From positions 248,001-312,000 of the forward strand of contig NZ_JAXHDF010000003.1 in assembly GCF_037071985.1 (NCBI RefSeq): a stretch of DNA of 64,000 nt, given 5' to 3'. Below the pieces are notes generated by a model that was not told the DNA's origin, did no database searches, and worked only from the letters and a program-made list of their open reading frames with translations. The stretch comes from Pseudogracilibacillus sp037071985 (GTDB lineage Bacteria; Bacillota; Bacilli; Bacillales; Amphibacillaceae). Position 1 is the first letter of the stretch. Every line of letters starts with the position of its first letter. Both the position numbers and the translations under genes were made by a program. Positions 43,478 through 52,433 of the stretch are shown here, piece after piece.

Positions 43478-43495
43478 TGAATGATTATTCATTCA
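43478..43495 (+). promoter_or_regulatory. FadR operator before an MBL-fold hydrolase gene
   Basis: TGAATGATTATTCATTCA is almost perfectly palindromic and differs from the FadR consensus TGAATGAMTANTCATTCA at one position. It lies 21 bp before the start codon of the MBL gene and after the ydbT end, so it should control that gene through acyl-CoA. Confidence 0.8.
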
Positions 43496-43516
43496 ATCAA
43501 TCAAGGAGTGAACTAT

Positions 43517-44461
43517 ATGTTGGACGAGTTCGGAATTAAAAAAGTGAAGATAAGTCTTCCATTTCGATTAGATCATGTTAATTGTTTTTTTGCTGAAGGG
43601 AATGATGGATACGTCATTATAGATACTGGTTTAAATGATCACGCTGCACAGAAAACGTGGAAGCCTCTTATTCAAAATAACAAAATAGAGTCGATACTAT
43701 TAACACATTTACATCCAGATCATTGTGGTTATGCTGGAAAATTACAAGAAATAACCCGATCGGCTGTATATATGAGTGAACGGGATGCTATCGCTTTAAA
43801 CCGTATATGGACGGAAGAAGCCATACCTAAATTAGTAGACGATTATCATCGAGCAGATATTGATAAGACAATTACTAAAGAAATTGTTGGGGCAACAAAA
43901 AACTCTCTCCCATTTGTTACTCCGCTTCCTACCATAAATCACTATTTAACTGAAGGTGAAAAAATAAAGTTTGGTAAATACGAATACGAAATACTTTTTA
44001 CTCCCGGACACTCAGAAGGGCTAATCTGCCTTTATAATCGTGATAAACATTTATTATTCTCTACAGATCATATATTACCTAAAATTACTCCCAATATTTC
44101 TTACTGGTTTTATGGAGAAGAGAATCCATTATTGTCCTATGAGCATTCACTGAATAAAATAAAACAGTTAGACATCGACTATGTTATTCCTTCTCACGGT
44201 GAGCCATTTACAAATGTAAATAGAAGAATAGAAGAAATTTGGAAACATCATGTGCAGAATTTTGAAGTAATATTAGACGCAATCAAAGACAGTAGAACAA
44301 TATTTGATGTATGTAAGATTTTATTCCCACGAGATTTAACAACATATGATTACCAGTTTGCGATCGGTGAAACGATCGCGCATCTTAATTATTTAAGGTT
44401 AAAAGGGGAATGTCGTCGAGAATTGGTAGCGGGGAAATGGATGTATAAGAGAGAGAATTAG
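43517..44461 (+). CDS. MBL-fold hydrolase, FadR-controlled
   Basis: Metallo-beta-lactamase-fold protein of about 314 aa with the complete metal set: LTHLHPDHCGYAG (HxHxDH), FTPGHSEGL, LFSTDHIL and IPSHGEPF. The C-terminal 80 residues add a helical, winged-helix-like tail (ATTYDYQFAIGETIAHLNYLRLKGECRR-type). The frame opens at 43481 inside the operator, but AAGGAG and the homology support the ATG at 43517. FadR control suggests a job in fatty-acid or acyl-CoA metabolism, perhaps as a thioesterase; this is inference. Confidence 0.87.
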   Translation: MLDEFGIKKVKISLPFRLDHVNCFFAEGNDGYVIIDTGLNDHAAQKTWKPLIQNNKIESILLTHLHPDHCGYAGKLQEITRSAVYMSERDAIALNRIWTEEAIPKLVDDYHRADIDKTITKEIVGATKNSLPFVTPLPTINHYLTEGEKIKFGKYEYEILFTPGHSEGLICLYNRDKHLLFSTDHILPKITPNISYWFYGEENPLLSYEHSLNKIKQLDIDYVIPSHGEPFTNVNRRIEEIWKHHVQNFEVILDAIKDSRTIFDVCKILFPRDLTTYDYQFAIGETIAHLNYLRLKGECRRELVAGKWMYKREN

Positions 44462-44590
44462 AGAATATATAATTTCTAGGCATTATTACTCAAATATATT
44501 GAAAAAAAGATTGTCTTTTAATGTGAAATTGAATATGATATAATTTGTGGGAACTTATGTAAATAAGGGTAAGAATACGAGGTGTAGAAT

Positions 44591-45505
44591 GTGAGAAGAT
44601 CAGACAGAAGGAAACCGAAGAGACTATGGTTGAAAATCCCATTAATCATCGTTGGAATACTAGTTTTAGGGATAGGTGGCTATGTTTTTTCTGTATATTC
44701 AAATGCGAAAAATACGGTAAATGATAAAATGCATGATCCGGTTGAAACAATTGATACGGACTTAACAAAGAAAAAGTTACAAGCAACAGAACCATTAAAT
44801 GTATTGTTATTAGGAATCGATGCGGAAGAAGGACAAGCCGGTCGCTCGGACGCTATTATGGTTATGCAATTAGACCCAATTACGGATGCCTTGACAATTG
44901 TTAGTATCCCACGGGATACGAGAACAGAGATTGTCGGAAAAGGAATTCAGGATAAAATTAACCATGCCTATGCGTTTGGTGGGACAGATATGTCAGTTGC
45001 AACAGTGGAAAATCTGCTTGATATTGAAATAGATTACTATGTAAGTATCAATATGGATGGGTTAGTAGAATTAGTTGATGAATTAGGTACAATTACAGTA
45101 AGTAATGATGTAGAATGGTCAGATAGTAAGTATGATTTCCCAGAAGGCATTGTTGAAATGGATGGAGATAAAACAATGGCATACGTTAGAATGCGTAAAA
45201 AAGACCCAATGGGAGATTTTGGACGGACTCAACGTCAACGAAAAGTAATTGAAGGAATTCTTAATGAAGGTGCGTCTGTAGGATCTGTACCTAAATTTAG
45301 TGGAATGATGGGTATTTTAGGTTCTAATATGTCAACGAACATGGATTTTGACGATATGAAAAAATTATTCAGCGGATATAAAGATACGCGTAGAAATATC
45401 TCTGAGCATATGATGGCAGGAACTGGCGAGAAAATCGACGGTATTTATTATTTAATCGTTCCAGATGAAGAAATACAAAAAGCTCACGATTTATTAACAA
45501 ATTAA
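44591..45505 (+). CDS. LCP (LytR-CpsA-Psr) family wall-polymer transferase
   Basis: Membrane-anchored enzyme of 304 aa that attaches anionic polymers such as teichoic acid to peptidoglycan (TagU/LytR type). A basic N-terminus (RRSDRRKPKRLWLK) and one transmembrane helix (about 17-37) lead to the extracytoplasmic LCP domain: LNVLLLGIDAEEGQAGRSDAIMVMQLDP, SIPRDTRTEI with the catalytic Arg residues, KINHAYAFGG and AYVRMRKKDPMGDFGRTQRQRKV. The start is GTG with ACGAGGTG upstream. It is monocistronic with a strong terminator. Confidence 0.93.
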   Translation: MRRSDRRKPKRLWLKIPLIIVGILVLGIGGYVFSVYSNAKNTVNDKMHDPVETIDTDLTKKKLQATEPLNVLLLGIDAEEGQAGRSDAIMVMQLDPITDALTIVSIPRDTRTEIVGKGIQDKINHAYAFGGTDMSVATVENLLDIEIDYYVSINMDGLVELVDELGTITVSNDVEWSDSKYDFPEGIVEMDGDKTMAYVRMRKKDPMGDFGRTQRQRKVIEGILNEGASVGSVPKFSGMMGILGSNMSTNMDFDDMKKLFSGYKDTRRNISEHMMAGTGEKIDGIYYLIVPDEEIQKAHDLLTN

Positions 45506-45515
45506 TGATATAAAT

Positions 45516-45553
45516 AGCCTATAATTGAGGTTCCTCAATTATAGGCTTTTTTA
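45516..45553. terminator. Bidirectional terminator after the LCP gene
   Basis: AGCCTATAATTGAGG pairs perfectly with CCTCAATTATAGGCT across a 2-3-nt loop and is followed by T's. The convergent methyltransferase gene ends at its edge. Confidence 0.92.
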
Positions 45554-46168
45554 TTATTTTCTTATAATTACTTGAATAACATGGCCGATACCGGTATGAC
45601 GATATCCTTCCTCACGGGTTACTTCACCATAATAAAAGTGGATACATGTATATGGAGCAATCCATTGTAACATGTCAGCAGGATTATACAAAAAAGGTTC
45701 TTTTCCCGGTCCGCCAGTATCATAGTTTAATTGCTGTTTTGAATACACCTCCAACATTACATAACCTTCTGACGAGACGGAGTTGATTATATTCTTAATA
45801 AAAAATTCCTGATCGCGATGCTCTACATGACCAAATACCATAATTGCTCCGTCGTATTTACCTGTTTGAGTTTTCATTTTTGTTAAGTCGCTTTCTTTTG
45901 TTTTAACCGAAACACCATTTTCTTTTGCAAGAATTGTTGTGTTTTGTAGCCCAATAGGGGAAATATCATAGGTGGTAACGGAGTGGCCCAGTTTTGCCAA
46001 ATATATAGCATTTCTGCCTTCTCCTTCAGCAAAACAGGCAATGGAAGAGTTGGCAGGAAAAATTCCACTCTTCTCCTTAATAAAATTATTTACTTTTTTT
46101 CCGTAAGTAAAAGGGTGTTGAGAGAATTGAGAATCCCATTTTTCTTTTATCACACGAACCAACTCCAA
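45554..46168 (-). CDS. Class I SAM-dependent methyltransferase (TehB-like)
   Basis: A 204-aa Rossmann methyltransferase. Motif I is ACFAEGEGRNAIYLAKLGHSVTTYDIS, motif II KYDGAIMVFGHVEHRD. The N-terminal VIKEKWDSQFSQHPFTYGKKVNNFI is the leading segment of the TehB/tellurite-resistance-like and thiopurine-like methyltransferase group. HFYYGEVTREEGYRHTGIGHVIQVII is the closing region. It is co-directional with and 5 bp from the DUF3006 gene, so probably in one operon. The substrate is unknown. Confidence 0.87.
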   Translation of the reverse strand: MELVRVIKEKWDSQFSQHPFTYGKKVNNFIKEKSGIFPANSSIACFAEGEGRNAIYLAKLGHSVTTYDISPIGLQNTTILAKENGVSVKTKESDLTKMKTQTGKYDGAIMVFGHVEHRDQEFFIKNIINSVSSEGYVMLEVYSKQQLNYDTGGPGKEPFLYNPADMLQWIAPYTCIHFYYGEVTREEGYRHTGIGHVIQVIIRK

Positions 46169-46173
46169 GTTAA

Positions 46174-46434
46174 TTAATTCCGTTTAAATTTACTTTGTTT
46201 TTTCCGGCTTTGTAATTGTTTCAATAAGAGAGCTGAAGCCATGGTTTCATTACCTGTTGCTACTTCATCAATTGCTAAAATGGTGTATCCAGCATCCTTA
46301 TAATCGAGTTTAAACCATGTGCCTACTTCACTTCCAGCAGGTAAGTCATATTCAGCAATAGTAAACTCATCTCCTTTTTCTTCCACTAGAATTACAGCGA
46401 CTCCATCTTCTATTCGGTCTAAGACACCTTTCAT
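46174..46434 (-). CDS. DUF3006 family protein
   Basis: An 86-aa protein of DUF3006: MKGVLDRIEDGVAVILVEEKGDEF, DLPAGSEVGTWFKLDY and a basic C-terminal tail (KQLQSRKKQSKFKRN). Members are commonly encoded next to secreted ComEC-type MBL proteins, exactly as here, where only 1 bp separates it from the upstream gene. The fold is a small beta-barrel; the function is unknown, but the constant partnership suggests a regulator or folding partner of the MBL lipoprotein. Confidence 0.87.
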   Translation of the reverse strand: MKGVLDRIEDGVAVILVEEKGDEFTIAEYDLPAGSEVGTWFKLDYKDAGYTILAIDEVATGNETMASALLLKQLQSRKKQSKFKRN

Positions 46435-46435
46435 A

Positions 46436-47668
46436 TTAATTACCTCCTAGGCAAGCTTTGCCTTGCTGTTTAATATCTTTAAGTCGAGCCTCACCAATTC
46501 CATCTATTTTAGTTAGTTCGTCGATCGATTGAAATGGTCGTAGAGTAATTAATTCGTCTGCACGTGCTTCTCCTATTTGTGTTATTTCCATTAGTTCATT
46601 CTTAGAAGCTGTATTAATATCTATGCAGCCTGCAGTATTCTCTTCCATTTCGACAGTGTCATTTTTATTCGGTTCTATTTTCGTAGTATCTTCATGTCCT
46701 TTTTTTACTATACCCTCTTTATCTGTAAGTACTTCATAATCTTTACCATCTGTTTGGACGGTAATTGTGCCGTTTACGTCTGTTCCGTATAGAGTAATAC
46801 CTGTATCTTTAAATAGCTGAACGACTTCTTGGTGGGGGTGACCATAAGAATTGTCGGTACCTGCACTATAGATGGCATACGTTGGACTAACCGCTTCAAT
46901 AAAAGAAGAGTCGCTCGATGTATTTGAGCCATGATGACCAACGTGTAAGAAATCTGCTTGAATATGATCAGGATAATTAAGCATCGATAATTCCTGTTCC
47001 TTATAAGCATCACCTGTAAATAAGAACGAAATCTGTCCAAACGTCATATTAATTGATAAAGAGTCCTCGTTTAATCCTCCTGAAAGTTTTGCAGGATGCA
47101 ACACGTATAATTCTAATGGTCCAATATCGTATAGGTCTCCTGCAGTTGGCTCCTCGTAGTCGGCATCACTTTGTAAGACTGCTTCCATAGCGGATTGAAA
47201 AACCTTCGTATTTGTCGCATTCCCTGTCATCCATACTTCACCAACGTCAAAACTTTCCATTACTTTTTGCAGCTGACCAATATGGTCGGCATGGGGATGA
47301 CTAATGATAACTAAATCAATATAATCTATTTTTTTATCATTTAAATACTTAGGCACTTGATTACCGAGCCAGTCACCGGTGTCATATAAAATCGTATAAT
47401 TTTCTTTACCGTCAGAGAATTGAAATAAAGTTGCATCTCCTTGACCAACATCTAAATATGAAACAGTTAATGATTCACTTTTAGATAAATCTTTTTCGTT
47501 ATCAGTTGACTCATCCGTTTTTTTAGATAACTTTTTCTCACTCGTTGTAGCTTCATCTGTCACTTCTTGCTGTTCTACTTGTTCATCCTGATACACTTGT
47601 TCAATATGATCACAAGCTGAAAATAAAGTGAAAGAGAAAAGCATGAGTACTAACATTAGTTTACGCAT
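46436..47668 (-). CDS. Lipoprotein with ComEC-type MBL domain and ComEA-type HhH domain
   Basis: A 410-aa exported protein. The signal peptide ends in a lipobox with Cys19. A Gln/Glu/Lys/Ser-rich linker (20-65) precedes a ComEC/Rec2 C-terminal-type MBL domain: SYLDVGQGDATLF, IISHPHADHIGQL, LFTGDAYKEQE, HVGHHGSNTSSD and YSAGTDNSYGHPH. The C-terminal 60 residues are a ComEA-like helix-hairpin-helix pair (CIDINTASKNELMEITQIGEARADELI, IDGIGEARLKDIKQ) that should bind DNA. The combination predicts a surface-anchored nuclease that digests extracellular DNA. It is the first gene of a three-gene minus-strand operon. Confidence 0.9.
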   Translation of the reverse strand: MRKLMLVLMLFSFTLFSACDHIEQVYQDEQVEQQEVTDEATTSEKKLSKKTDESTDNEKDLSKSESLTVSYLDVGQGDATLFQFSDGKENYTILYDTGDWLGNQVPKYLNDKKIDYIDLVIISHPHADHIGQLQKVMESFDVGEVWMTGNATNTKVFQSAMEAVLQSDADYEEPTAGDLYDIGPLELYVLHPAKLSGGLNEDSLSINMTFGQISFLFTGDAYKEQELSMLNYPDHIQADFLHVGHHGSNTSSDSSFIEAVSPTYAIYSAGTDNSYGHPHQEVVQLFKDTGITLYGTDVNGTITVQTDGKDYEVLTDKEGIVKKGHEDTTKIEPNKNDTVEMEENTAGCIDINTASKNELMEITQIGEARADELITLRPFQSIDELTKIDGIGEARLKDIKQQGKACLGGN

Positions 47669-48122
47669 TTTTTAGCCTCAATCTCTTTAATTTTTGTATT
47701 GTTAGACTACCAAATTAATGATGAAAAAACCAGATTTTAAATTAATAAAATGGTTAAATTGTATTTTTACCTTCAAGCCTACATAAATATCATAGTGTTA
47801 ACCTGTAAAATAGCGGTTAGCGAATAGCAAAAGTTTTATATTTATAGAATCAGTGAATACGTTTTAAGTAAAGTTAATTACTAGTCCTTCAGACTTATAA
47901 GTTTATTAAAGACTTATAACGTTTATAAAACTGGGGAGCCATTAAATTACCAACAAATTACTTGGATTATTATTACAGAGTTTCTAAATTATATTGAACA
48001 GAAGGCTATATTAACGTATAATATCGGTAATAGATTTAAATTTTAGAAAAATAAAATAAAAGGGGGTTAACGAGTATTCTTATACTCCACTAGACAATAT
48101 TATGATAATAGGGGGAAAAAAG
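47669..48122. other. Divergent gap with a small hairpin
   Basis: A 450-bp AT-rich gap between the minus-strand MBL operon and the plus-strand amino-acid ABC operon. It holds a perfect hairpin GAGTAT-TCTT-ATACTC (48072-48087) between a purine-rich AGGGGG run and the first gene, which might influence translation. I see no T-box, known riboswitch or reading frame. Confidence 0.45.
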
Positions 48123-48923
48123 TTGAATAAGAAGATTCGTTTTATTGGGCTGGCCATTTTAATGATGGGTATTAGTGCACTTCTATTTGCTTGTGGTGGA
48201 TCGAAGGATGAAGGCACTACTGCGGAGAAATCAGGGAATAGCGAAATTACAAAATTAGTTGCAGGAACAGATGCTACATATGCACCGATGGAATATATAG
48301 ATGAGAGTGGGGAAATTGTAGGGATTAACATCGATATTGTGAAAGCGATTGCAGAAGAGTTGGGAATTGAAATTGAATTCAAAAACATTGGTTGGGAACC
48401 ACTTTTCCCAGCGGTCGATAATGAAGAAGTAGACTTTGCTGTTTCTTCCATTACCATTACGGAAGAACGTGAAGAATCATATGATTTCACAGAACCTTAT
48501 TATGTGGCAAATCAGCTAATATTAGTTCCCGAAGATAGTGATGTAGAGAGTTTTGCAGATTTAAAAGATAAAAAAGTATCTGCACAAATTAATACGACTG
48601 GACATATTGCTGTAAAAAAACTGCTCGGAGAAACAAGTACAAATATTGTAGCGGCAGAAACAATGCCTTTAGCAATTAGTGAAATGATTAATGGGAATGC
48701 AGATGCTTCAGTAGGCGATAATTCTACAGTGAACGAATATATTAAAAACAATCCAAACGTTGAAGTTAAAACGATAGAAGACGACGAATTTGAAAAAGAA
48801 TACTATGGATTGATGGTTAAAAAAGGAAACAGTGAAGTATTGCAATTATTGAATGAAGGAATTAAAAAAATAAAAGAGAATGGAAAATTAGCTGAAATTT
48901 CAGGGTTTGAAATGGAAGAATAA
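48123..48923 (+). CDS. Amino-acid ABC transporter substrate-binding lipoprotein (system 1)
   Basis: Periplasmic-binding-protein-like lipoprotein (SBP_bac_3 family) of about 266 aa. The lipobox gives Cys24 in LLFACGG. LVAGTDATYAPMEYIDESGEIVGINIDIVKAIAEELGIEIEF is the family opening; SSITITEEREESYDFTEPYY holds the ligand-carboxylate Arg and SVGDNSTVNEYI the Asp that binds the amino group. It likely binds a polar amino acid. The frame opens at 48102, but AGGGGG lies inside that extension and points to TTG at 48123. It is followed by a partial terminator and the permease. Confidence 0.9.
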   Translation: MNKKIRFIGLAILMMGISALLFACGGSKDEGTTAEKSGNSEITKLVAGTDATYAPMEYIDESGEIVGINIDIVKAIAEELGIEIEFKNIGWEPLFPAVDNEEVDFAVSSITITEEREESYDFTEPYYVANQLILVPEDSDVESFADLKDKKVSAQINTTGHIAVKKLLGETSTNIVAAETMPLAISEMINGNADASVGDNSTVNEYIKNNPNVEVKTIEDDEFEKEYYGLMVKKGNSEVLQLLNEGIKKIKENGKLAEISGFEMEE

Positions 48924-48925
48924 TA

Positions 48926-48966
48926 GATGATTCTGTCCGTAACCATTTGCGGACAGTATCTTTTTT
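48926..48966 (+). terminator. Hairpin between binding protein and permease (system 1)
   Basis: CTGTCCG (48933-48939) pairs with CGGACAG (48950-48956), extended by GAT/ATC, followed by six T's. As it sits inside the operon it probably gives the binding protein more mRNA than the permease. Confidence 0.8.
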
Positions 48967-49001
48967 ACGGTGAAATTGTCTCTACACTGTAGGGATAGGG
49001 G

Positions 49002-49754
49002 GTGTTCATAATAGAAGCGATAAAAGAGCTGATTATGTCGATAAGGTTTGACATACTTTGGAATTATAAAGATCTTTTTATTAGAGGAATCTGGATCACA
49101 TTAGGACTAACCATTGTTGGGTATACATGTGGAGTATTACTAGGCCTATTATTCGGTTTAGGACGTTTATCAAAGAAAAAGTGGGTCCATTATCCATGTA
49201 AATGGTATATTGACTTCTTCAGAGGAACACCGTTGCTCGTTCAGATTTTACTTATTCATTTAGCTGTTATTCCAACGATCTTTGGGCATTCTTTAGGCTT
49301 CTTTGTTTCAGGTGCAATAGCTCTCATGTTAAATTGTAGTGCGTACAGTGCGGAGATCTTTCGGGCAGGAATTCAATCGCTTGATAAAGGCCAAATGGAG
49401 GCAGCTCGTTCATTAGGAATGCCACATGGACTGGCAATGAAACAGATTATTTTGCCTCAAGCTTTCCGCAGAATGGTCCCACCACTTGGAAATGAACTAA
49501 TTGCATTACTTAAAGATTCTTCTCTTGTTACAGTTATTGCAGCGACAGATATATTGTATGCAGCAAAAGTTGTAGCGGGTGCAAGTTTCAGAGTTTGGGA
49601 ACCTTATATTTTAGCGGCAATATTGTATCTGATGTTGACTTGGGTTTGTACAAAAATAATTGCTTACGTTGAAAAACGATTTAGTACGAGCTATGTTCCG
49701 TCAAAGAGACCAAAAGCATTTTCGTTTAGTCGAACGATATCGGACGGTAGGTGA
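49002..49754 (+). CDS. Amino-acid ABC transporter permease (system 1)
   Basis: HisM/GlnP-type membrane subunit of about 250 aa with five helices. FIRGIWITLGLTIVGYTCGVLLGLLFG, WYIDFFRGTPLLVQILLIHL, SAEIFRAGIQSLDKGQMEAARSLGMP (the EAA loop that docks the ATPase) and LKDSSLVTVIAATDILY are family hallmarks. The start is GTG at 49002 with AGGGA upstream, or ATG at 49035 with a weak site; family alignment favours neither clearly. The stop overlaps the ATPase reading frame region by a few bases, indicating coupling. Confidence 0.9.
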   Translation: MFIIEAIKELIMSIRFDILWNYKDLFIRGIWITLGLTIVGYTCGVLLGLLFGLGRLSKKKWVHYPCKWYIDFFRGTPLLVQILLIHLAVIPTIFGHSLGFFVSGAIALMLNCSAYSAEIFRAGIQSLDKGQMEAARSLGMPHGLAMKQIILPQAFRRMVPPLGNELIALLKDSSLVTVIAATDILYAAKVVAGASFRVWEPYILAAILYLMLTWVCTKIIAYVEKRFSTSYVPSKRPKAFSFSRTISDGR

Positions 49755-49759
49755 TAAGA

Positions 49760-50482
49760 ATGATAAAAGTTGAAGGGCTTGTAAAATCATATGGTGAACT
49801 GGAAGTTTTAAAAGGAATTGATTATGAAGTAAAAGAAAAAGAAGTTATTTGTGTAATTGGTGCAAGTGGTTCTGGGAAAAGTACATTTTTACGTTGTATA
49901 AATTTACTAGAAGAGATTACAGATGGATCGGTATATATTGAAGATGTAAAAGTAAACGATCCGAAAACAGATATCAATCAAATACGGACAGATGTTGGAA
50001 TGGTTTTTCAACAATTTAATTTATTCCCTCATATGAATGTACTTAGTAATATTACGATTTCTCCAATCAAAATTCGTAAAATGCCAGAAAAAGAAGCAGA
50101 AGAACTTGCTTATGAACTACTTAAAAAAGTGGGGCTAAGTGATAAAGCAATGAATTATCCTGAACAATTATCAGGAGGTCAAATGCAACGAGTTGCGATT
50201 GCCAGAGCGCTTGCAATGAAACCGAAAGTGATGTTGTTTGACGAGCCGACATCAGCCCTTGACCCCGAGATGGTTAAAGAAGTACTTGATGTCATGAAAC
50301 AGCTGGCAAAAGAAGGAATGACGATGATCGTTGTTACTCATGAAATGGGATTTGCGCGAGAAGTTGCGGATAGAGTAGTTTTTATCGATGGTGGATATTT
50401 GGTGGAAGAAGGAACCCCAGAAGAAATATTCAGTAATCCAAAAAACGAACGGACGAAAGCTTTTTTAGGGAAAATTTTATAA
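49760..50482 (+). CDS. Amino-acid ABC transporter ATP-binding protein (system 1)
   Basis: GlnQ/HisP-type ATPase of 240 aa. Walker A GASGSGKST, Q-loop FQQFNLFPHMNV, signature LSGGQMQRVAIARALA, Walker B VMLFDEPTSALDPE and switch TVVTHEMGF-like VVTHEMGFAREV are all intact. Frame opens at 49751, but AGGTGAT spaces to the ATG at 49760, where homology begins. It completes the first of two tandem uptake systems and is a close paralogue of 52433-53155. Confidence 0.94.
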   Translation: MIKVEGLVKSYGELEVLKGIDYEVKEKEVICVIGASGSGKSTFLRCINLLEEITDGSVYIEDVKVNDPKTDINQIRTDVGMVFQQFNLFPHMNVLSNITISPIKIRKMPEKEAEELAYELLKKVGLSDKAMNYPEQLSGGQMQRVAIARALAMKPKVMLFDEPTSALDPEMVKEVLDVMKQLAKEGMTMIVVTHEMGFAREVADRVVFIDGGYLVEEGTPEEIFSNPKNERTKAFLGKIL

Positions 50483-50725
50483 TGAATTTGATCAATTTCT
50501 ATTAAAAAAAGCATAAAACTTACATGACTTGAAATGTTTTGAAATGGTGAAAAGTGCCAGTTAAATACTGGATAATATAATATTCGCCATACTTTTGTGA
50601 CGCATTATTGATCGTGAAAGCCTATTAAACTCTTCTGTATTATTAGAATAATCCTTTTTTTATAAAATTTCTATGTTATAATAATAAACTAAAGATTCTA
50701 GTAAAAATTACATAGGGGGCTAAAC

Positions 50726-51556
50726 ATGTATCGAAAACTATTACTTACACTATTTTTGAGTTTGTTAATAGGAGTACTTGCAGCATGCGGAGGGTCATCT
50801 GAATCAGATGCAGGAGAAACTGAAAGCGCTACCGATGACGGAGCAGAAGCAGAAAAAACAGATGGAAAGGTTTATACTGTAGCGACTGATAATGCGTATG
50901 TTCCATTTGAGTATCTAGATGAAGAGTCGGGAGATTTAGTTGGTTTTGATATTGACTTAATCACTGCATTAGCGGAAGAAGCAGGAATTGAAATTGAAAT
51001 TGAAACATTAGAATTTGCTGGAATTGTCGCAGGTTTAGGTTCTGGTAAATTTGATATTGGAATTGCAGGAATGACAATTACGGAGGAAAGAAAAGAAAAT
51101 ATTGATTTTACGCAACCATATTATGAAGCAGGGTTGATTCTTGCAGTTACAGAAGAAAATGCAGATGAAATTCAATCAATTGATGATGTTGATGGTAAAG
51201 TTGTCGCAACACGACAAGGCTCTACAAGTCAGGAGTATTTAGAAGAAAATACGGAGGCAACTCCAGAAGCGTTTCCTGAAATCGTAGAAGCATATCAAAA
51301 CGTATTAGCTGGAAGAGCTGATGCCGTTCTTTACGACTTACCAAACGTACAATATTATTCTGAAAAAGAAGCTGGCGGAAAACTTAAAACAGTAGGAGAA
51401 AAGTTAACTGGTGAAGATTACGGGATAGGTTTTCCTAAAGGTTCTGAACTTCGTGACAAGATTGATGATGCGTTAACGACAATTAAAGAAAATGGCACCT
51501 ATGATGATATTTATGAAAAATGGTTTGGAGAGCGTCCAGAAGGCACGGAAAAATAA
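50726..51556 (+). CDS. Amino-acid ABC transporter substrate-binding lipoprotein (system 2)
   Basis: SBP_bac_3 lipoprotein of 276 aa. The signal peptide ends in LAAC with Cys21; a short acidic linker follows. YTVATDNAYVPFEYLDEESGDLVGFDIDLITALAEEAGIEIEI, GIAGMTITEERKENIDFTQPYYEAGL and ADAVLYDLPNVQYYSEKEAGG match GlnH/ArtP-type binding proteins; TRQGSTSQEYLEEN is the hinge region. The Arg of TEER and Asp of LYDLP should hold the amino-acid backbone. Ribosome site AGGGGG. It has its own promoter gap and is followed by a terminator-like hairpin. Confidence 0.92.
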   Translation: MYRKLLLTLFLSLLIGVLAACGGSSESDAGETESATDDGAEAEKTDGKVYTVATDNAYVPFEYLDEESGDLVGFDIDLITALAEEAGIEIEIETLEFAGIVAGLGSGKFDIGIAGMTITEERKENIDFTQPYYEAGLILAVTEENADEIQSIDDVDGKVVATRQGSTSQEYLEENTEATPEAFPEIVEAYQNVLAGRADAVLYDLPNVQYYSEKEAGGKLKTVGEKLTGEDYGIGFPKGSELRDKIDDALTTIKENGTYDDIYEKWFGERPEGTEK

Positions 51557-51567
51557 TAAAACAAAAA

Positions 51568-51601
51568 GAAAAGCGTGATCATTTATGTCACGCTTTTCTC
51601 T
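51568..51601 (+). terminator. Strong hairpin after the system-2 binding-protein gene
   Basis: GAAAAGCGTGA (51568-51578) and TCACGCTTTTC (51588-51598) form a perfect 11-bp stem. No long T-run follows, so it may act as a partial terminator or 3'-end stabiliser. The 200 bp after it may contain a second promoter. Confidence 0.75.
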
Positions 51602-51797
51602 CTTAAATGTAAGAAAGTGTCCTTCTAAATTCACAAGGAGCTGGATTAACATTTGTTACTAATAGTCGATAGTACTAGGTTTACAATTCTTTTTTACCTA
51701 GTGTAATAATTTATGTTTGGTGAATCGATTTTGATTTATACAATTAAAATTCGTACTAAGCCGAATGTTAAAAGACATAAATGAGGTGATAGACAAC

Positions 51798-52433
51798 ATG
51801 CAACACTTTGTAGGAGTGTTTCCCTATTTATGGGAAGGTATTAAATTAACTTTTTTAATTACAATCATTGGAGTGGCTATCGGTTTTATAATCGGAGCAT
51901 TTGTTGGGTTAGGCCGCTTATCAAAAAATAAATTGATTTTCTGGATTTGTACTGTCTATGTAGAAGTAATTCGAGGGACGCCTATCCTTGTACAAATATT
52001 CTTTATTTATTTTGGGCTTTCTGATTTTGTCAATATAGATAAACTTACTGCTTCCATTCTAGCAATCTCTTTAAATGCCGGGGCATACATAGCTGAAATT
52101 GTCCGTGGTGGTGTACAATCCATTGATAAGGGACAATTTGAAGCCGGTGATTCGATTGGACTTACACGAACCCAGACAATGTGGTATATTATTTGGCCAC
52201 AAGCATTTAAGCGAATGATTCCGCCGCTTGGTAACCAGTTTATTATCAGTTTGAAAGATACCTCATTATTTTCGGCTATTGCAGTCCACGAATTGCTATA
52301 TCAAGGTCGTACATATGCATCTTCTACGTTTGTATCTTTTGAGCCGTATTTAATGGTTGCATTATTTTATTTGGCAATAACGATCCCGTCCAGTATTATT
52401 TTAAGACGTATTGAACGGAGGCTTGATGTGTAA
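51798..52433 (+). CDS. Amino-acid ABC transporter permease (system 2)
   Basis: HisM/GlnP-type permease of about 211 aa with five helices. LWEGIKLTFLITIIGVAIGFIIGAFVGLGRLS, YVEVIRGTPILVQIFFIYFG, the EAA loop AEIVRGGVQSIDKGQFEAGDSIGLT and SLKDTSLFSAIAVHELLYQG identify it. The frame opens at 51765 but has no ribosome site there; GAGGTGAT precedes the ATG at 51798 with good spacing. The stop shares a base with the ATPase start (TAATG), so the two are coupled. Confidence 0.92.
   Translation: MQHFVGVFPYLWEGIKLTFLITIIGVAIGFIIGAFVGLGRLSKNKLIFWICTVYVEVIRGTPILVQIFFIYFGLSDFVNIDKLTASILAISLNAGAYIAEIVRGGVQSIDKGQFEAGDSIGLTRTQTMWYIIWPQAFKRMIPPLGNQFIISLKDTSLFSAIAVHELLYQGRTYASSTFVSFEPYLMVALFYLAITIPSSIILRRIERRLDV

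Noticed and set aside
47669..48122. Riboswitch or T-box before amino-acid uptake system 1
   Set aside because: No T-box sequence, specifier stem or known aptamer core is visible; only a 6-bp hairpin is present.
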